Shown piece by piece: positions 9,277 through 18,519 of a stretch of 64,000 nt of DNA; within the stretch, counting starts at the first letter, position 1, and every line of letters starts with the position of its first letter. The translations under genes and the position numbers were made by a program. The notes under the pieces are model-generated. The model was not told the origin of the DNA. It ran no database searches and saw nothing but the letters and a program-made list of their open reading frames with translations. The stretch comes from Bacteroidales bacterium. Lineage in GTDB: Bacteria; Bacteroidota; Bacteroidia; Bacteroidales; WCHB1-69. Location of the stretch: NCBI GenBank assembly GCA_017549765.1, contig JAFYNM010000008.1, forward strand, positions 62,001 to 126,000, read 5' to 3'.

Positions 9277-9880
9277 CGTCCCCTTTCCCCTCACGGATGA
9301 TTTCAATCTCGCCGCTGGTGCAATCCACCACGGTGGAGGGTGTGTTGTCGCCATAACCGCCATCGATGACAATGTCCACCAAGTCCTCAAAACGCTCGTA
9401 AATGAGTTCGGGGTCTGTGGTGTATTCGATGATCTCATCCTCGTCTTTTACGGATGTGGAGAGGATGGGGTGCCCTAATTGTCTGACGATTTCCAAGATG
9501 ATGGGATTGTCGGGGATGCGGATGCCGATGGTCTTCTTTTTGCTCTGCAACAACTTGGGAACATTGTTGTTGGCCTCAAGGATGAAGGTGAATGGTCCGG
9601 GGAGCACCTTCTTCATGGCCTTGAAGATGTTGTTGGGGATGGGCTTGGTGTAGTTGGAAATGTCGCTGAGGTCGGCGCAGATGAAGGTCATGGAGTCTTT
9701 TTTCTTGCGATCCCCCAGTATCTCTGTGATGCGCTCGATGCTCTTCTGCTTGAAGATGTCGCACCCCATGCCGTAGATAGTGTCGGTGGGGTAGATGACA
9801 ATGCCGCCGTCCTGCAGACAGTCGATGACTCTGCTGACGTGGCGCTGGTTGGGATTCTCGGGGTATATCTTTAAGATCAT
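9263..9880 (-). CDS. L-threonylcarbamoyladenylate synthase (Sua5/YciO/YrdC/TsaC family)
   Basis: 205 residues with VIYPTDTIYGMGCD near 30-43, the substrate-binding signature of the YrdC fold, and TSVKDEDE near 141. TsaC-type enzymes make threonylcarbamoyl-AMP from threonine, bicarbonate and ATP for the t6A tRNA modification; the partner enzyme TsaD is encoded at 44024-45040. There is no C-terminal Sua5 domain, so this is the short type and a YciO paralogue cannot be fully excluded. Convergent with and overlapping the O-antigen ligase-like gene by 14 bases. The promoter is about 120 bases upstream. Confidence 0.82.
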   Translation of the reverse strand: MILKIYPENPNQRHVSRVIDCLQDGGIVIYPTDTIYGMGCDIFKQKSIERITEILGDRKKKDSMTFICADLSDISNYTKPIPNNIFKAMKKVLPGPFTFILEANNNVPKLLQSKKKTIGIRIPDNPIILEIVRQLGHPILSTSVKDEDEIIEYTTDPELIYERFEDLVDIVIDGGYGDNTPSTVVDCTSGEIEIIREGKGDVNLL

Positions 9881-9999
9881 AGGCTACATAAAAAAAGGGC
9901 AAGCTACTTATATCGCATCGCTACAACCAATGTACCCTTGCTACATTCCTGTCCTGGGGGAGTTAAAAGGGAGCAGATCGTACAAGACTTACCCGACCG

Positions 10000-10007
10000 C
10001 AAAAATA
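10000..10007 (-). promoter_or_regulatory. Probable -7 promoter element for the TsaC-type gene
   Basis: The minus strand reads TATTTTTG followed by CGG. It implies a leader of about 113 bases before the start at 9880. I see no obvious structure in that leader. Confidence 0.5.
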
Positions 10008-10028
10008 TAAAAAATATTGTATGGTTGG

Positions 10029-11444
10029 CTAGTATCCTAAAATTTTCAGCATCGACTTGTAACTCTGTTCTTTAGCAAATAGTTTGGTGGTGATTTCACC
10101 CTCTTCGTCACGGTCGATGATGATGTGTTTCGGCGCAGGAGTGAGACAATGCTGTATGCCGCCGTATCCGCCGAGGGCCTCTTGATACGCGCCGGTGTTG
10201 AAGAGTCCGATGTACTGGATATCGTCGCTGTCCTCCCCGCGGTAGTTGCAGGAGTCGATCTGAGGCAGGAAAACAGCGTTGAGGTTGGCTTCTGCATTGT
10301 AGTAGTCCATGCTGTCGCAGGTAAGGCCGCCCAAGAAGACTCGCTCGTATTCCCTATCCCAGTGGTTGATGGCCAAGATGATGAACTGCTGGTTGAGGGC
10401 CCAGGAGTCGGGTAGGGTGGTCATGAAGGAACTGTCGATCATGTTCCATAACTCCCTGTCGTTCTGGCGCTTCTGTTGAAGAATGGAATAGAGGACCGCG
10501 CTGGCCTCGCCGACGGTGTAGGAGCCGAACTCGGTAAAGATCTCAGGTTCCATGACGCCCTCGCGCGTGCAGATCTGCTTGATCTGTGACACGATCTCCT
10601 CGGCCATGTATTCGTAGTCATATTCAAAGGAGAGGGAAGTCTTGATGGGGAAGCCGCCGCCGATGTTCAAAGAGTCCAACTCCGGGGCGATCTTCTTGAG
10701 GTCGCAATACAAATTGACACACTTCGTCAACTCATTCCAATAGTAAGCAGTGTCGTGGATGCCCGTGTTGATGAAGAAATGCAGCATCTTCAACTTGAAG
10801 TTCGGATTTTTCTTGATGCGCTCTTGATAAAAGGGAATGATGTCATTGTATCGGATGCCTAGACGGGAGGTGTAAAACTCGAAACGTGGCTCTTCTTCTG
10901 ATGCAATGCGGATGCCGACCTGACATGGCGTTGTCACCTGCTTCTCAATCAGGTCGAACTCCCGCTTGCTGTCTAAAACAGGAATTGTATTCACATAACC
11001 TTTCTCCAACATCATCGCAATATTGTCGATGTATGCCTGTTTCTTGCATCCGTTGCATATAATGTAGTTGCTCTTGTCGAACTGACCCAATTCATTCAGG
11101 GTTTCAATCAAATTCAAATCAAAAGCCGACGAAGTCTCCAGGTGAACATCGTTTTTCAACACTTCGGATAATACGAATTCGAAATGAGAACTTTTGGTAC
11201 AATAGCAGTAATGGTACGAAGCCTGGTAGTCTGCTTTGGCGATGGCAACGTTGAAGTAACGTTTCGCTTTATGGATGTTTTCCGAGATCTTGGGCAGGTA
11301 GGTGATACGTAACGGGGTGCCATACTGCTTGATGACATCCATGAGTGGTACATTGTTGAATAACAATTCGTTATCTTCTACGCTGAAGCCCTCTTGGGGA
11401 AACTCGTAGGTCTGCTGGATGAGGTCGATGTACTTGGTTTTCAT
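10029..11444 (-). CDS. PLP-dependent fold-III decarboxylase, probable arginine decarboxylase
   Basis: 471 residues. The N-terminal alanine-racemase-like barrel carries the Schiff-base lysine in YCYCTKSSHFEFV near residue 64. NIGGGFPIKT near 257 binds the PLP phosphate. The C-terminal beta domain has LTCDSMDYY near 375, where the cysteine-aspartate pair matches the catalytic pair of ornithine/arginine decarboxylases. It is shorter than the roughly 630-residue SpeA of Enterobacteria. An in-frame ATG at 11504 lies upstream of the promoter at 11472-11479, so the start is 11444. Substrate (arginine versus ornithine, lysine or diaminopimelate) is inferred from overall resemblance. Likely role: first step of polyamine synthesis. 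Confidence 0.75.
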   Translation of the reverse strand: MKTKYIDLIQQTYEFPQEGFSVEDNELLFNNVPLMDVIKQYGTPLRITYLPKISENIHKAKRYFNVAIAKADYQASYHYCYCTKSSHFEFVLSEVLKNDVHLETSSAFDLNLIETLNELGQFDKSNYIICNGCKKQAYIDNIAMMLEKGYVNTIPVLDSKREFDLIEKQVTTPCQVGIRIASEEEPRFEFYTSRLGIRYNDIIPFYQERIKKNPNFKLKMLHFFINTGIHDTAYYWNELTKCVNLYCDLKKIAPELDSLNIGGGFPIKTSLSFEYDYEYMAEEIVSQIKQICTREGVMEPEIFTEFGSYTVGEASAVLYSILQQKRQNDRELWNMIDSSFMTTLPDSWALNQQFIILAINHWDREYERVFLGGLTCDSMDYYNAEANLNAVFLPQIDSCNYRGEDSDDIQYIGLFNTGAYQEALGGYGGIQHCLTPAPKHIIIDRDEEGEITTKLFAKEQSYKSMLKILGY

Positions 11445-11471
11445 ACTGCTTTGATTTGAAATACGACGCCG

Positions 11472-11505
11472 CAAAGATATACAATTATTGAATCGGATGA
11501 ACAAA
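11472..11505 (-). promoter_or_regulatory. Full -33/-7 promoter for the arginine decarboxylase-like gene
   Basis: Minus strand: TTTG (11502-11505), 22-base spacer, then TATCTTTG (11472-11479). This matches TTTG-N19-23-TAnnTTTG well and places transcription start about 20 bases before the ATG at 11444. Confidence 0.75.
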
Positions 11506-11554
11506 AAAATGTATATCCAAGTGCTTCGGATTGATTTTTTTTGACAAATGTAAA

Positions 11555-12178
11555 TCAGTTATGATCGCGTCTGTTTTCGCATTCGCAGATGTTGGTGAAG
11601 AGAATGTCTGTCTTTGGAAGTAGTTGTTCCATGGCTTCATATTCCCATTTGGTTAGTGGAATTTGTCGTAAATCTAGGGTTTTTAATGTGTTTTGTAGAT
11701 GTGTAATGCTTTCTGGTAGAACATACATGGGGTTGTCCCATGCATCAATTGTGTGCAGACTTTTCAATTTTGCAATGGAATCAGGCAGTATCTCGATCAT
11801 ATTGCGGCTGATGATGAGCATTTCCAACTCATTCAATTCGCCTATACTGTTTGGCAATCTAAGGAGTCTGTTCCTGTCCAGGTTCAGTAAACGAAGATGC
11901 TGCAGCTTGGAGATATTCTGGTTTAACAGGTTTAGTTTACATCCTTTGACTGTGAGTTCCCGCAGTTCGGTCAATTGGAATATTTCTTCTGGCAGCGAAT
12001 CCTTTTGTGGAAGTTTTGTCAGCTTGAGGCGATATACCTTTTCTTTTGTAGCTAATGCTTCCTCAATGCTGGTATAGACTGTTCCCTTGTCATCGGGCCC
12101 ATAAAGCAAAAGGGGATGTTTCTGTCCGTATCCCAGGCATCCTGTTAGCATAATTGTCAATAGAAGAAATTTTCTCAT
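11555..12178 (-). CDS. Leucine-rich-repeat lipoprotein
   Basis: 207 residues. The N-terminus MRKFLLLTIMLTGC is a lipoprotein signal with lipobox LTGC, so it should be lipid-anchored after cleavage before Cys14. From about residue 50 come five to six LRR units of about 23 residues (for example LRLLNLDRNRLLRLPNSIGE and LEMLIISRNMIEILPDSIAK), of the shorter-repeat type found in Bacteroidetes surface proteins. Such domains bind protein ligands; nothing here names the partner. It is single-gene, with its own promoter, next to the restriction locus but on the opposite strand. Confidence 0.8.
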   Translation of the reverse strand: MRKFLLLTIMLTGCLGYGQKHPLLLYGPDDKGTVYTSIEEALATKEKVYRLKLTKLPQKDSLPEEIFQLTELRELTVKGCKLNLLNQNISKLQHLRLLNLDRNRLLRLPNSIGELNELEMLIISRNMIEILPDSIAKLKSLHTIDAWDNPMYVLPESITHLQNTLKTLDLRQIPLTKWEYEAMEQLLPKTDILFTNICECENRRDHN

Positions 12179-12246
12179 GCAACTTAACTTTTTATGTGGT
12201 ACATCCTTTTTATTTGAAAATTATTTGTCCGATTGTCTTGTGGCTG

Positions 12247-12254
12247 CAAATGTA
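12247..12254 (-). promoter_or_regulatory. -7 promoter element for the LRR lipoprotein gene
   Basis: Minus strand TACATTTG, 68 bases upstream of the ATG at 12178. It fits TAnnTTTG; no clear -33 TTTG at the expected distance. The rest of the 232-base gap before hsdM is AT-rich with no other gene. Confidence 0.5.
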
Positions 12255-12379
12255 GCATTATTTTTGGAAAGGTAATGGGTTTGATAGAAAATGAAAAGAC
12301 GCCTAGACAATGATTAATGATAGTCTGAGTTTATTATCTTTTTAAAACGAATATGTCCAAGATGTTTTGATAAAAAATG

Positions 12380-12387
12380 TATATTTG
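12380..12387 (+). promoter_or_regulatory. -7 promoter element for the type I restriction-modification operon
   Basis: TATATTTG followed by CTC, 23 bases before the ATG of hsdM at 12411. It is the only strong match found ahead of the plus-strand locus 12411-23957, so the whole locus may depend on it. Confidence 0.6.
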
Positions 12388-12410
12388 CTCTCTATTTATA
12401 GTTTGTATAT

Positions 12411-14450
12411 ATGATAACGAAGCAAGCTCTTGGTAACGTACTTTTCGGCATGGCAGACATCCTTCGCGACAAGGTGGAGGACTATAAATCGTATATTCTC
12501 TCTCTTCTGTTTTTCAAACGATTATCCGATAATTACCAGTGGGAGATAGAAGATGCGACAGAGCATTTCAAAGTGGATTATGTGCGGGAACCTTCACCTC
12601 GCGAGTTGGAAGTCATCACCAAGAAAAAACATGATTTTCAGATTCCCGACGGTTGTTTCTGGGAAGATGTGCGTAAAGCACCCATTGATAAGAAAAACGC
12701 GACTTTGGATGCAGCGGTGAATGCTATCGCAGACCAGAATGTGGACCAAAACGGCAAATACATCTTGAAAGGTATCATCAATACGGTGCGGTGGAATGAA
12801 CCTGCCCCTGACGGCTCCGGCGGCAAGAAACTTGACCCCGAAGTGCTGACCAACCTCATCAACTACCTGAGCGCAGTGGATTTGAGCAACAAGAATGTGA
12901 CCGTGGATGTGCTGGGTGATGCATATGAATACCTGATCAAGCGGTTTGCCGACGAAAACAAGGGCGGCACCATGGCGGGACAGTTCTACACGCCGCAAGA
13001 GGTGGTGGACATCATTGTGCGCTACCTAAAACCGCAGAAAGGCGAGACGGTGTATGATCCCACTTGCGGTTCCGGCGGTTTCCTGCTGAATGCCGCTAAG
13101 TACGCCCGCGCCAGCTATGACACACAAAAGAGCATCCGACTTTTCGGACAGGAATTGGTGTGGAACACGTGGGCCATCTGCAACATCAACATGATTCTGC
13201 ATGGCTTGGATGCCCGCATTGAGCAGGGCGACACCATCCGCGACCCGAAATTCAAGGACGAAGAGAATGAGCTGGAACTGCGCACCTTCGACAAGGTTAT
13301 GGCCAATTTCCCTTTTTCGATGGAGAACTGGGCACAGAACGGAGAACCAAAAAAGGACAAAAATGGCAACACAAAACCGAAGAAGGACGGCACCCCGCAG
13401 ATTGAATACAAAAAGGAGTTTACGGATGCCTATAACCGTTTGATTTACGGCATTCCACCATATAGCAACGGCGACTTTGCCTTCTTGCAGCATATCATCG
13501 CTTCGTTGGATGAGAAAGGCAAGGCCGGTGTGGTGTGTCCGCAGGGTGTTTTGTTCCGCGGACAGCCCGAAAAGACCGAAGAGGAAGACGGCCAGAACCG
13601 CAAGGCTGATGTGGAATACCTGATTCGACGCGGTTTCCTGCAAGGAGTGGACTTCTCGCAGCATACCAACATCATTGATGCCATTGTGGTGCTGCCGGGC
13701 AACCTATTTTACGGTACGACCATCCCCGGTGCCATCATCTTTTTCGACAAAAACAAGCCCGAGGAGCGCAAAGACAAGGTGCTGATGGTGTATGCCGCCA
13801 AGAAGGGCTGGTGCCGCGAAGAGGCCAACATGAGCGTGTTGGAACCACAGGATGTGCTGCGCATCTCCACCATTTTGGAAAGTTGGGGCGATGTGGAAAA
13901 GGCCAAGCATTGGATCAAACTCCAGAAAAACCGGTTGCATATCCGCATTGAAGAGGAGTTGGATTTCCAGCTTTCCGAAATTGAAAACGATACCAAAGAA
14001 GAGATTGCCAAGCAAACCGATAAGTTGGCCAAAGCCCAATTGGCGGTACAAAACAAAGTGGATAATAACAAGAAGCCAACTGCCGGAGAGTTGAAGGCCG
14101 TGGAGGCTGCGCAGAAAGCGTTGGACAAATTGCTGGCCGACAAGACGGCACGAGAGAACGCCGCCAACGAAAAAGCCGTGAAGCAGCGCAAAGCCATTGC
14201 CGACGTGGAGGCGGAACTTTTGCAGATGCTGGCTGACCCCGAACTGCGCAAGCGTTATTTCTCCATCGTGGATATGGGCGAGATTGAGGAGAACGAGTTC
14301 AACCTCAACATCCCGCGCTATGTGGATACCTTCGAGCCGGAAGAGCAGATTGATTTGAAGCAAGCCATTGCCGATTTCAAGGCGGCGATGCAAGCGGAAA
14401 CAACGGTGGAGAAGGAGTTGGAGAAACTGTTGGAAACAATTGATAATTAA
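12411..14450 (+). CDS. hsdM: Type I restriction-modification DNA methyltransferase subunit HsdM
   Basis: 679 residues. A helical HsdM_N domain (about 5-165) is followed by the N6-adenine methyltransferase core: GQFYTPQEVVD near 188, the SAM-binding DPTCGSGGF near 216, and motif IV as NFPF near 298 in place of the common NPPF/Y. A long lysine/glutamate-rich coiled coil (about 500-610) forms the C-terminal contact with HsdS. With HsdS it methylates adenine in a bipartite target; with HsdR it forms the restriction complex. First gene of the locus, 12 bases before the AlbA_2 gene. Confidence 0.95.
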   Translation: MITKQALGNVLFGMADILRDKVEDYKSYILSLLFFKRLSDNYQWEIEDATEHFKVDYVREPSPRELEVITKKKHDFQIPDGCFWEDVRKAPIDKKNATLDAAVNAIADQNVDQNGKYILKGIINTVRWNEPAPDGSGGKKLDPEVLTNLINYLSAVDLSNKNVTVDVLGDAYEYLIKRFADENKGGTMAGQFYTPQEVVDIIVRYLKPQKGETVYDPTCGSGGFLLNAAKYARASYDTQKSIRLFGQELVWNTWAICNINMILHGLDARIEQGDTIRDPKFKDEENELELRTFDKVMANFPFSMENWAQNGEPKKDKNGNTKPKKDGTPQIEYKKEFTDAYNRLIYGIPPYSNGDFAFLQHIIASLDEKGKAGVVCPQGVLFRGQPEKTEEEDGQNRKADVEYLIRRGFLQGVDFSQHTNIIDAIVVLPGNLFYGTTIPGAIIFFDKNKPEERKDKVLMVYAAKKGWCREEANMSVLEPQDVLRISTILESWGDVEKAKHWIKLQKNRLHIRIEEELDFQLSEIENDTKEEIAKQTDKLAKAQLAVQNKVDNNKKPTAGELKAVEAAQKALDKLLADKTARENAANEKAVKQRKAIADVEAELLQMLADPELRKRYFSIVDMGEIEENEFNLNIPRYVDTFEPEEQIDLKQAIADFKAAMQAETTVEKELEKLLETIDN

Positions 14451-14462
14451 TAGTTTACGAGA

Positions 14463-16199
14463 ATGGGAGAATTCGACATACATACATTGCAACATCAGCC
14501 CGAAGGGCAGCAGTTCGACCGCAAGAGCTTTCGGATTGATGCAAAATCATTGGCGGTGATACTGGTTGCTTTTGCCAATGCCGATGGTGGCGATGTGGTG
14601 ATAGGCATAGAGGATGACGGCCGTATTACGGGCATCAACGGGAACGACGACCATCTGAATGAGTTGCTCAGAGCCCCTTTCGATTTCTGTGTCCCCTCGG
14701 TAAACGTTGAGGTGCATTTCATTGATTGCACTGATGCAAATGGAACTCCCAATCGGGTTTTAGTGATGCATGTTGAACCCAGCATGCAGGTGCATGCCAA
14801 CCAAGCCGACGACGCTTTCTATCGGGTTGGCGACAAGTCGAAAAAACTGAATTTTGAGATGCGTATGCAGTTGTTCTATGCCAAAGGCGGCCGCTATTAC
14901 GAAGACGAGCCTGTTTATGGAGCAACTATGGACGACTTAGACCTTGACTATGTTAAGGAGTTTTGCGACAAAATAGGTTATGCCAAAGATGCCGAGACTT
15001 ACCTGCGTACCAACAAAGGCTATGTTACCACTGCGAACGGAGCGGATAAAGTTTCCGGGGCGGCCATCTTGTTGTTCGGCAAGGACCCGCAGAAGTTTTT
15101 CCAACGTGCACGAATCCGCATTGTACGTTACGACGGCGATGAGGAACGTTTTGGACGGGAAATGAACGTGGTGAAAGATGTGTCGTTTGAGGGGCGCATT
15201 GTGGAGATGACGCAAAAGGCCATTGATTTTGTGGACACACAGATAAAGGAATACAGCTTTTTGGGCGAGGACGCCCGATTTGTCACCATTCCCCAGTATC
15301 CGCCTTTCTGCTGGACAGAGCTCATCGTGAATGCCGTGGCTCACCGCGACTACAGCATATTGGGCACGGACATCATAGTGAAAATTTTCGACCACCATTA
15401 TGTGGTGGAAAGTCCGGGCATATTGCCGGGCATGGTGCGCATCGACAATATACGGCAGATGCACTTCTCGCGCAATCCGAAAATTGTCCAGTTTATGCAG
15501 CAGTACAAGCTGGTGAAGGAGTTCGGCGAAGGCGTTGACCGTATGTTCCGCGAAATGGCCGAAGCCGGCAACCCTGCGCCGGAGTATAAGCAGATAGATT
15601 TTATGCTGAAGGTGAAACTCACCTCGGCAATGAGGGAAGAAAAAGATACCGCGAAAAAAAGTAACATGAAAAGTAACATGATACTCGAAAAAAGCAGCGT
15701 CAAAAACGAGCATCTTATCATAGAAACCATCAAGGCAAACCCTTCGGCTCCGATTCCTATTTTTCAGAAAATCACAGGATTGTCAAGAAGTGGTATTTGG
15801 AAGATTCTCAATAGGTTGCGCGAAAATGAAGTTGTCCGCCGCATCGGTTCCGACAGAGATGGTTACTGGGAAATTGTGGAGAAAAGCGAAATGGAAGGCG
15901 CATTGAAAAGCAAGAAAAAAAATAAAAATGGCATTGCAAATGACACTGTAAATAGCACTGAAAATGGCACTGAAAATGCCCTAGAAAATGACACTGTAAA
16001 CGACCGAATGGATAATGAAAAAAAGTTGTTGTTTGCAATTATAGAGCATCCCAACTATACATACGAGCAATATGCGGAACTGATTCATATTTCCAGAAGG
16101 ACAATTGCAAGGATGTTGAAGAATTTGCATGAAAACGGCATCATCCGCCGCGTGGGTCCCGATAAGGGTGGCCATTGGGAAGTAATTGGGAATGAATAA
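14463..16199 (+). CDS. AlbA_2 (Schlafen-like) / HATPase_c_4 protein with duplicated winged helix
   Basis: 578 residues. An AlbA_2 domain (about 10-130, with LVAFANADGGDVVIGIEDDG) precedes a RecG-like ATPase region with ELIVNAVAHRDYSI near 281 and VKEFGEGVDRMFREM near 350. Two winged-helix units follow: about 420-480 (SRSGIWKILNRLRENEVVRR) and about 515-577 (SRRTIARMLKNLHENGIIRR). Their matching order and matching ends (GYWEIVEK, GHWEVIGN) show a duplication. An Asn/Thr-rich linker joins them, encoded by six 12-base repeats. Such proteins often sit inside type I loci and are thought to be nucleic-acid-binding regulators or accessory defence factors. The role here is inferred from position only. 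Confidence 0.85.
   Translation: MGEFDIHTLQHQPEGQQFDRKSFRIDAKSLAVILVAFANADGGDVVIGIEDDGRITGINGNDDHLNELLRAPFDFCVPSVNVEVHFIDCTDANGTPNRVLVMHVEPSMQVHANQADDAFYRVGDKSKKLNFEMRMQLFYAKGGRYYEDEPVYGATMDDLDLDYVKEFCDKIGYAKDAETYLRTNKGYVTTANGADKVSGAAILLFGKDPQKFFQRARIRIVRYDGDEERFGREMNVVKDVSFEGRIVEMTQKAIDFVDTQIKEYSFLGEDARFVTIPQYPPFCWTELIVNAVAHRDYSILGTDIIVKIFDHHYVVESPGILPGMVRIDNIRQMHFSRNPKIVQFMQQYKLVKEFGEGVDRMFREMAEAGNPAPEYKQIDFMLKVKLTSAMREEKDTAKKSNMKSNMILEKSSVKNEHLIIETIKANPSAPIPIFQKITGLSRSGIWKILNRLRENEVVRRIGSDRDGYWEIVEKSEMEGALKSKKKNKNGIANDTVNSTENGTENALENDTVNDRMDNEKKLLFAIIEHPNYTYEQYAELIHISRRTIARMLKNLHENGIIRRVGPDKGGHWEVIGNE
15657..15680 (+). repeat. Two tandem 12-base units inside the AlbA_2 gene
   Basis: AAAAGTAACATG occurs twice, encoding KSNM twice at the border between the ATPase region and the first winged helix. 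The unit length is a multiple of three, so copy change would keep frame. Confidence 0.9.
15927..15998 (+). repeat. Six tandem 12-base units in the AlbA_2 gene linker
   Basis: Six consecutive 12-base units start with AATGGCATTGCA and end with AATGACACTGTA. Their consensus is AATGrCACTGwA. They encode four-residue blocks of the form N-(G/D/S)-T-x between the two winged helices. Units 2 and 6 are identical, the others differ by one to four bases. Confidence 0.92.
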
Positions 16200-16219
16200 T
16201 GTACAATTGACAATGAACA

Positions 16220-17458
16220 ATGATGGAGAAAATAGGCAAATACATAACCAACTATATAAAGGGTAAAACGCCGAAAGTTTTGTTCGACAGCGAATTGTTG
16301 GACACCTTGCCGTATTTGTCCCCTGACTATTTAAGAGGTGTTTCCAACCCAGAATTGTATGCAAAGCAAGATGCAAAAACTATTGTGATAGATGACGGTG
16401 AGGTGATTGTGTTGTGGGATGGCAGTAATGCTGGTGAAATATTGATTTCCAAGAAGGGGATTTTAGCATCAACAATGACGATGCTAAAATTTGATAAAAC
16501 AGAGATAAACAAAGCGTATTTCGGTTATTCTTTCCAGAACTTGGAGTATATTTTGAAAGCAAAAACGGCAGGTTCTGGCATTCCTCACGCAGACAAAGGC
16601 GTTATTAGCAAATTGGAATTTTACAAGCCCTCTCTTCCCGAACAGACCGCCATTGCCAATATTCTCTCGAAGGTGGACGAGGCGATAGCGGCGGTGCAGG
16701 GCAGCATTGCCGCCGCCGAGCGGCTGAAGAAGAGCCTGATGCAGAACCTCCTCACCGGCCGCATGAAACCCGACGGCACACTCCGCAAAGATGATGAGTT
16801 CTATATGGACGAGAAGTTCGGAAAAGTGCCGAAGGGGTGGGAAGTGAAAAGATTAAAAGACATTTGCTTAAATTCTGGTGATTATGGAGCCAATGCTTCA
16901 GCAATTGACTATGATGAAACCAAGCCACGTTTTATCAGAATTACAGATATTGACGATTTTGGTCAACTTTTGGAGGATGGGAAAGCTGGAATGGCTGGCG
17001 ACAACTATTCGAAATACCTGTTGGAAGAAGATGATTTTCTTTTCGCAAGAACAGGTGATACGGTTGGAAAGTCTCTTTTGTACAAAAAAGAAATGGGACT
17101 TGCAGTTTATGCAGGCTATTTAATAAAATTCTCGTTTGATAAGAGCAAGGTTTTGCCAGAGTATTTTGATTTGATTGCAAAATCGGAGTTCTTTGAAGCA
17201 TTTAAAATAGCGATGAAACGTGTTGGTGCAAAACCGAATATAAATTCGAGAGAATACTGTTCTTTTAGGTTCCTGTTGCCATCAGATACTGAAGAACAAA
17301 AAGAGATTTATAGAAAATTTGCTAATATAGATAAATCACAAAAGTCGAAACAACAAAAAATCACCACCCTTGAGCGGTTGAAGAAATCGCTGATGCAGAA
17401 TCTGCTGACGGGGAGGGTGAGAGTAAAAGAAAAAACATTTAAATATTATAACATATGA
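16220..17458 (+). CDS. hsdS: Type I restriction-modification specificity subunit HsdS
   Basis: 412 residues with the classical two-fold plan. Target-recognition domain 1 spans about 1-135 and the first conserved helical spacer about 140-185. TRD2 spans about 195-365 (opening with KVPKGWEVKRLKDI) and the second spacer about 370-405. The two spacers share RLKKSLMQNLLTGR, marking the internal duplication. The TRDs differ and should read the two halves of a bipartite site. TRD1 begins directly at KIGKYITNYIKGKTP without the W-x-x-x-x-L preamble of TRD2. No site-specific recombinase or second hsdS is present in the window. The last 4 bases overlap the kinase gene. Confidence 0.93.
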   Translation: MMEKIGKYITNYIKGKTPKVLFDSELLDTLPYLSPDYLRGVSNPELYAKQDAKTIVIDDGEVIVLWDGSNAGEILISKKGILASTMTMLKFDKTEINKAYFGYSFQNLEYILKAKTAGSGIPHADKGVISKLEFYKPSLPEQTAIANILSKVDEAIAAVQGSIAAAERLKKSLMQNLLTGRMKPDGTLRKDDEFYMDEKFGKVPKGWEVKRLKDICLNSGDYGANASAIDYDETKPRFIRITDIDDFGQLLEDGKAGMAGDNYSKYLLEEDDFLFARTGDTVGKSLLYKKEMGLAVYAGYLIKFSFDKSKVLPEYFDLIAKSEFFEAFKIAMKRVGAKPNINSREYCSFRFLLPSDTEEQKEIYRKFANIDKSQKSKQQKITTLERLKKSLMQNLLTGRVRVKEKTFKYYNI

Positions 17459-18519
17459 CAGATAGTGCAGCGAATAATTTGAAAGGAATAACCTTAAAAA
17501 CGGGTTGGACAGTTATTGAAAAAATCACTAAGGATGATAATTCTACAGGTTCCGTATTTTCAATTTGTTATAAGGTAAAGAAAAACGATAACATATGCTT
17601 TCTAAAAGCTTTTAATTTCACACCTTTTTTCCAATTATCTGAACAAAGTGGGCAAAACCGTTCTATTACTGATATCATTGGCGATATGATTAATGCTTAT
17701 AAATATGAAAGAGATCTTTCTAAACACTGTAAAATGGGACATGTGACCAAGGTCGCTTTCGTCATTGATTCTGGAGAAGAAATTATTCCAAACTTTTCTA
17801 TCAATATTGTTCCATATCTGATATTTGAGCTAGCTGACGGTGATGTCAGGCACAACCTTCAATATTCAGAAAGATTAGACCTTGCATGGAAATTGAATTC
17901 ATTACGTGAAGTTGCTACTGGGCTCAAACAATTACATAACGTAAATGTTTCGCATCAAGATTTGAAGCCATCAAATATTTTACTTTTTGACAAGGAGTCA
18001 AAAATTGGAGATCTAGGACGGTCTATGTGTAAAGATATTGAAAACCAATACAATAATCAAATATATTCTGGAGATTGGAATTATGCACCGCCAGAATTAA
18101 TGTATGGTTATTATGAACAAGATTGGGAAAAACGAGCTTACGCTACCGATTGTTATCTATTGGGGAGTATGGTTGTTTTTTATTTTGCAGGAATCAGCAT
18201 GTCTGCATTATTGCTAAAACATATTCCAAACGAATTTAGATGGGAGAATTATAGAGGTTCTTTTGATGAAGTAAAACCCTATTTGATCGCTGCCTTCGGT
18301 GATGCTATGACTGAATTTTCTAATTGTATTGAGTTGGAGTATTTTCGAAATGAGCTAAAACAAATAGTAGAATATCTTTGTTTCCCATTTCCGGAAAAAA
18401 GAGGACATCCCAAGAATATTGCAAGTGTTGGAAATAGTTATAGTCTTGAGCGATTTATTACAAAATTTGAATTATTAAGAAGAAAAGCAGAATTAAATAT
18501 AAAAACATGGCAGCAATAA
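17455..18519 (+). CDS. Serine/threonine protein kinase-like protein nested in the restriction operon
   Basis: 354 residues with a recognisable and apparently active eukaryotic-like kinase fold. The ATP lysine is in CFLKAF (K51) and the alpha-C glutamate probably in YKYERDL. The catalytic loop is HQDLKPSN (D169, K171, N174). DLG at 186-188 stands for DFG, APPE at 211-214 for APE, and DCYLLG at 232-237 is the F-helix aspartate. The glycine-rich loop (DDNSTGSV) is loose. There is no membrane segment or extra sensor domain. ATG overlaps the hsdS stop (ATGA), and its own end overlaps the TPR gene by 13 bases, so translation of the three is probably coupled. The DNA is much more AT-rich than hsdM or hsdR, a sign of separate acquisition. 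Confidence 0.85.
   Translation: MTDSAANNLKGITLKTGWTVIEKITKDDNSTGSVFSICYKVKKNDNICFLKAFNFTPFFQLSEQSGQNRSITDIIGDMINAYKYERDLSKHCKMGHVTKVAFVIDSGEEIIPNFSINIVPYLIFELADGDVRHNLQYSERLDLAWKLNSLREVATGLKQLHNVNVSHQDLKPSNILLFDKESKIGDLGRSMCKDIENQYNNQIYSGDWNYAPPELMYGYYEQDWEKRAYATDCYLLGSMVVFYFAGISMSALLLKHIPNEFRWENYRGSFDEVKPYLIAAFGDAMTEFSNCIELEYFRNELKQIVEYLCFPFPEKRGHPKNIASVGNSYSLERFITKFELLRRKAELNIKTWQQ

Noticed and set aside
16220-17458. Phase-variable hsdS (shufflon)
   Set aside because: The internal RLKKSLMQNLLTGR duplication is the normal HsdS plan; no second hsdS, inverted repeat pair or recombinase is present.
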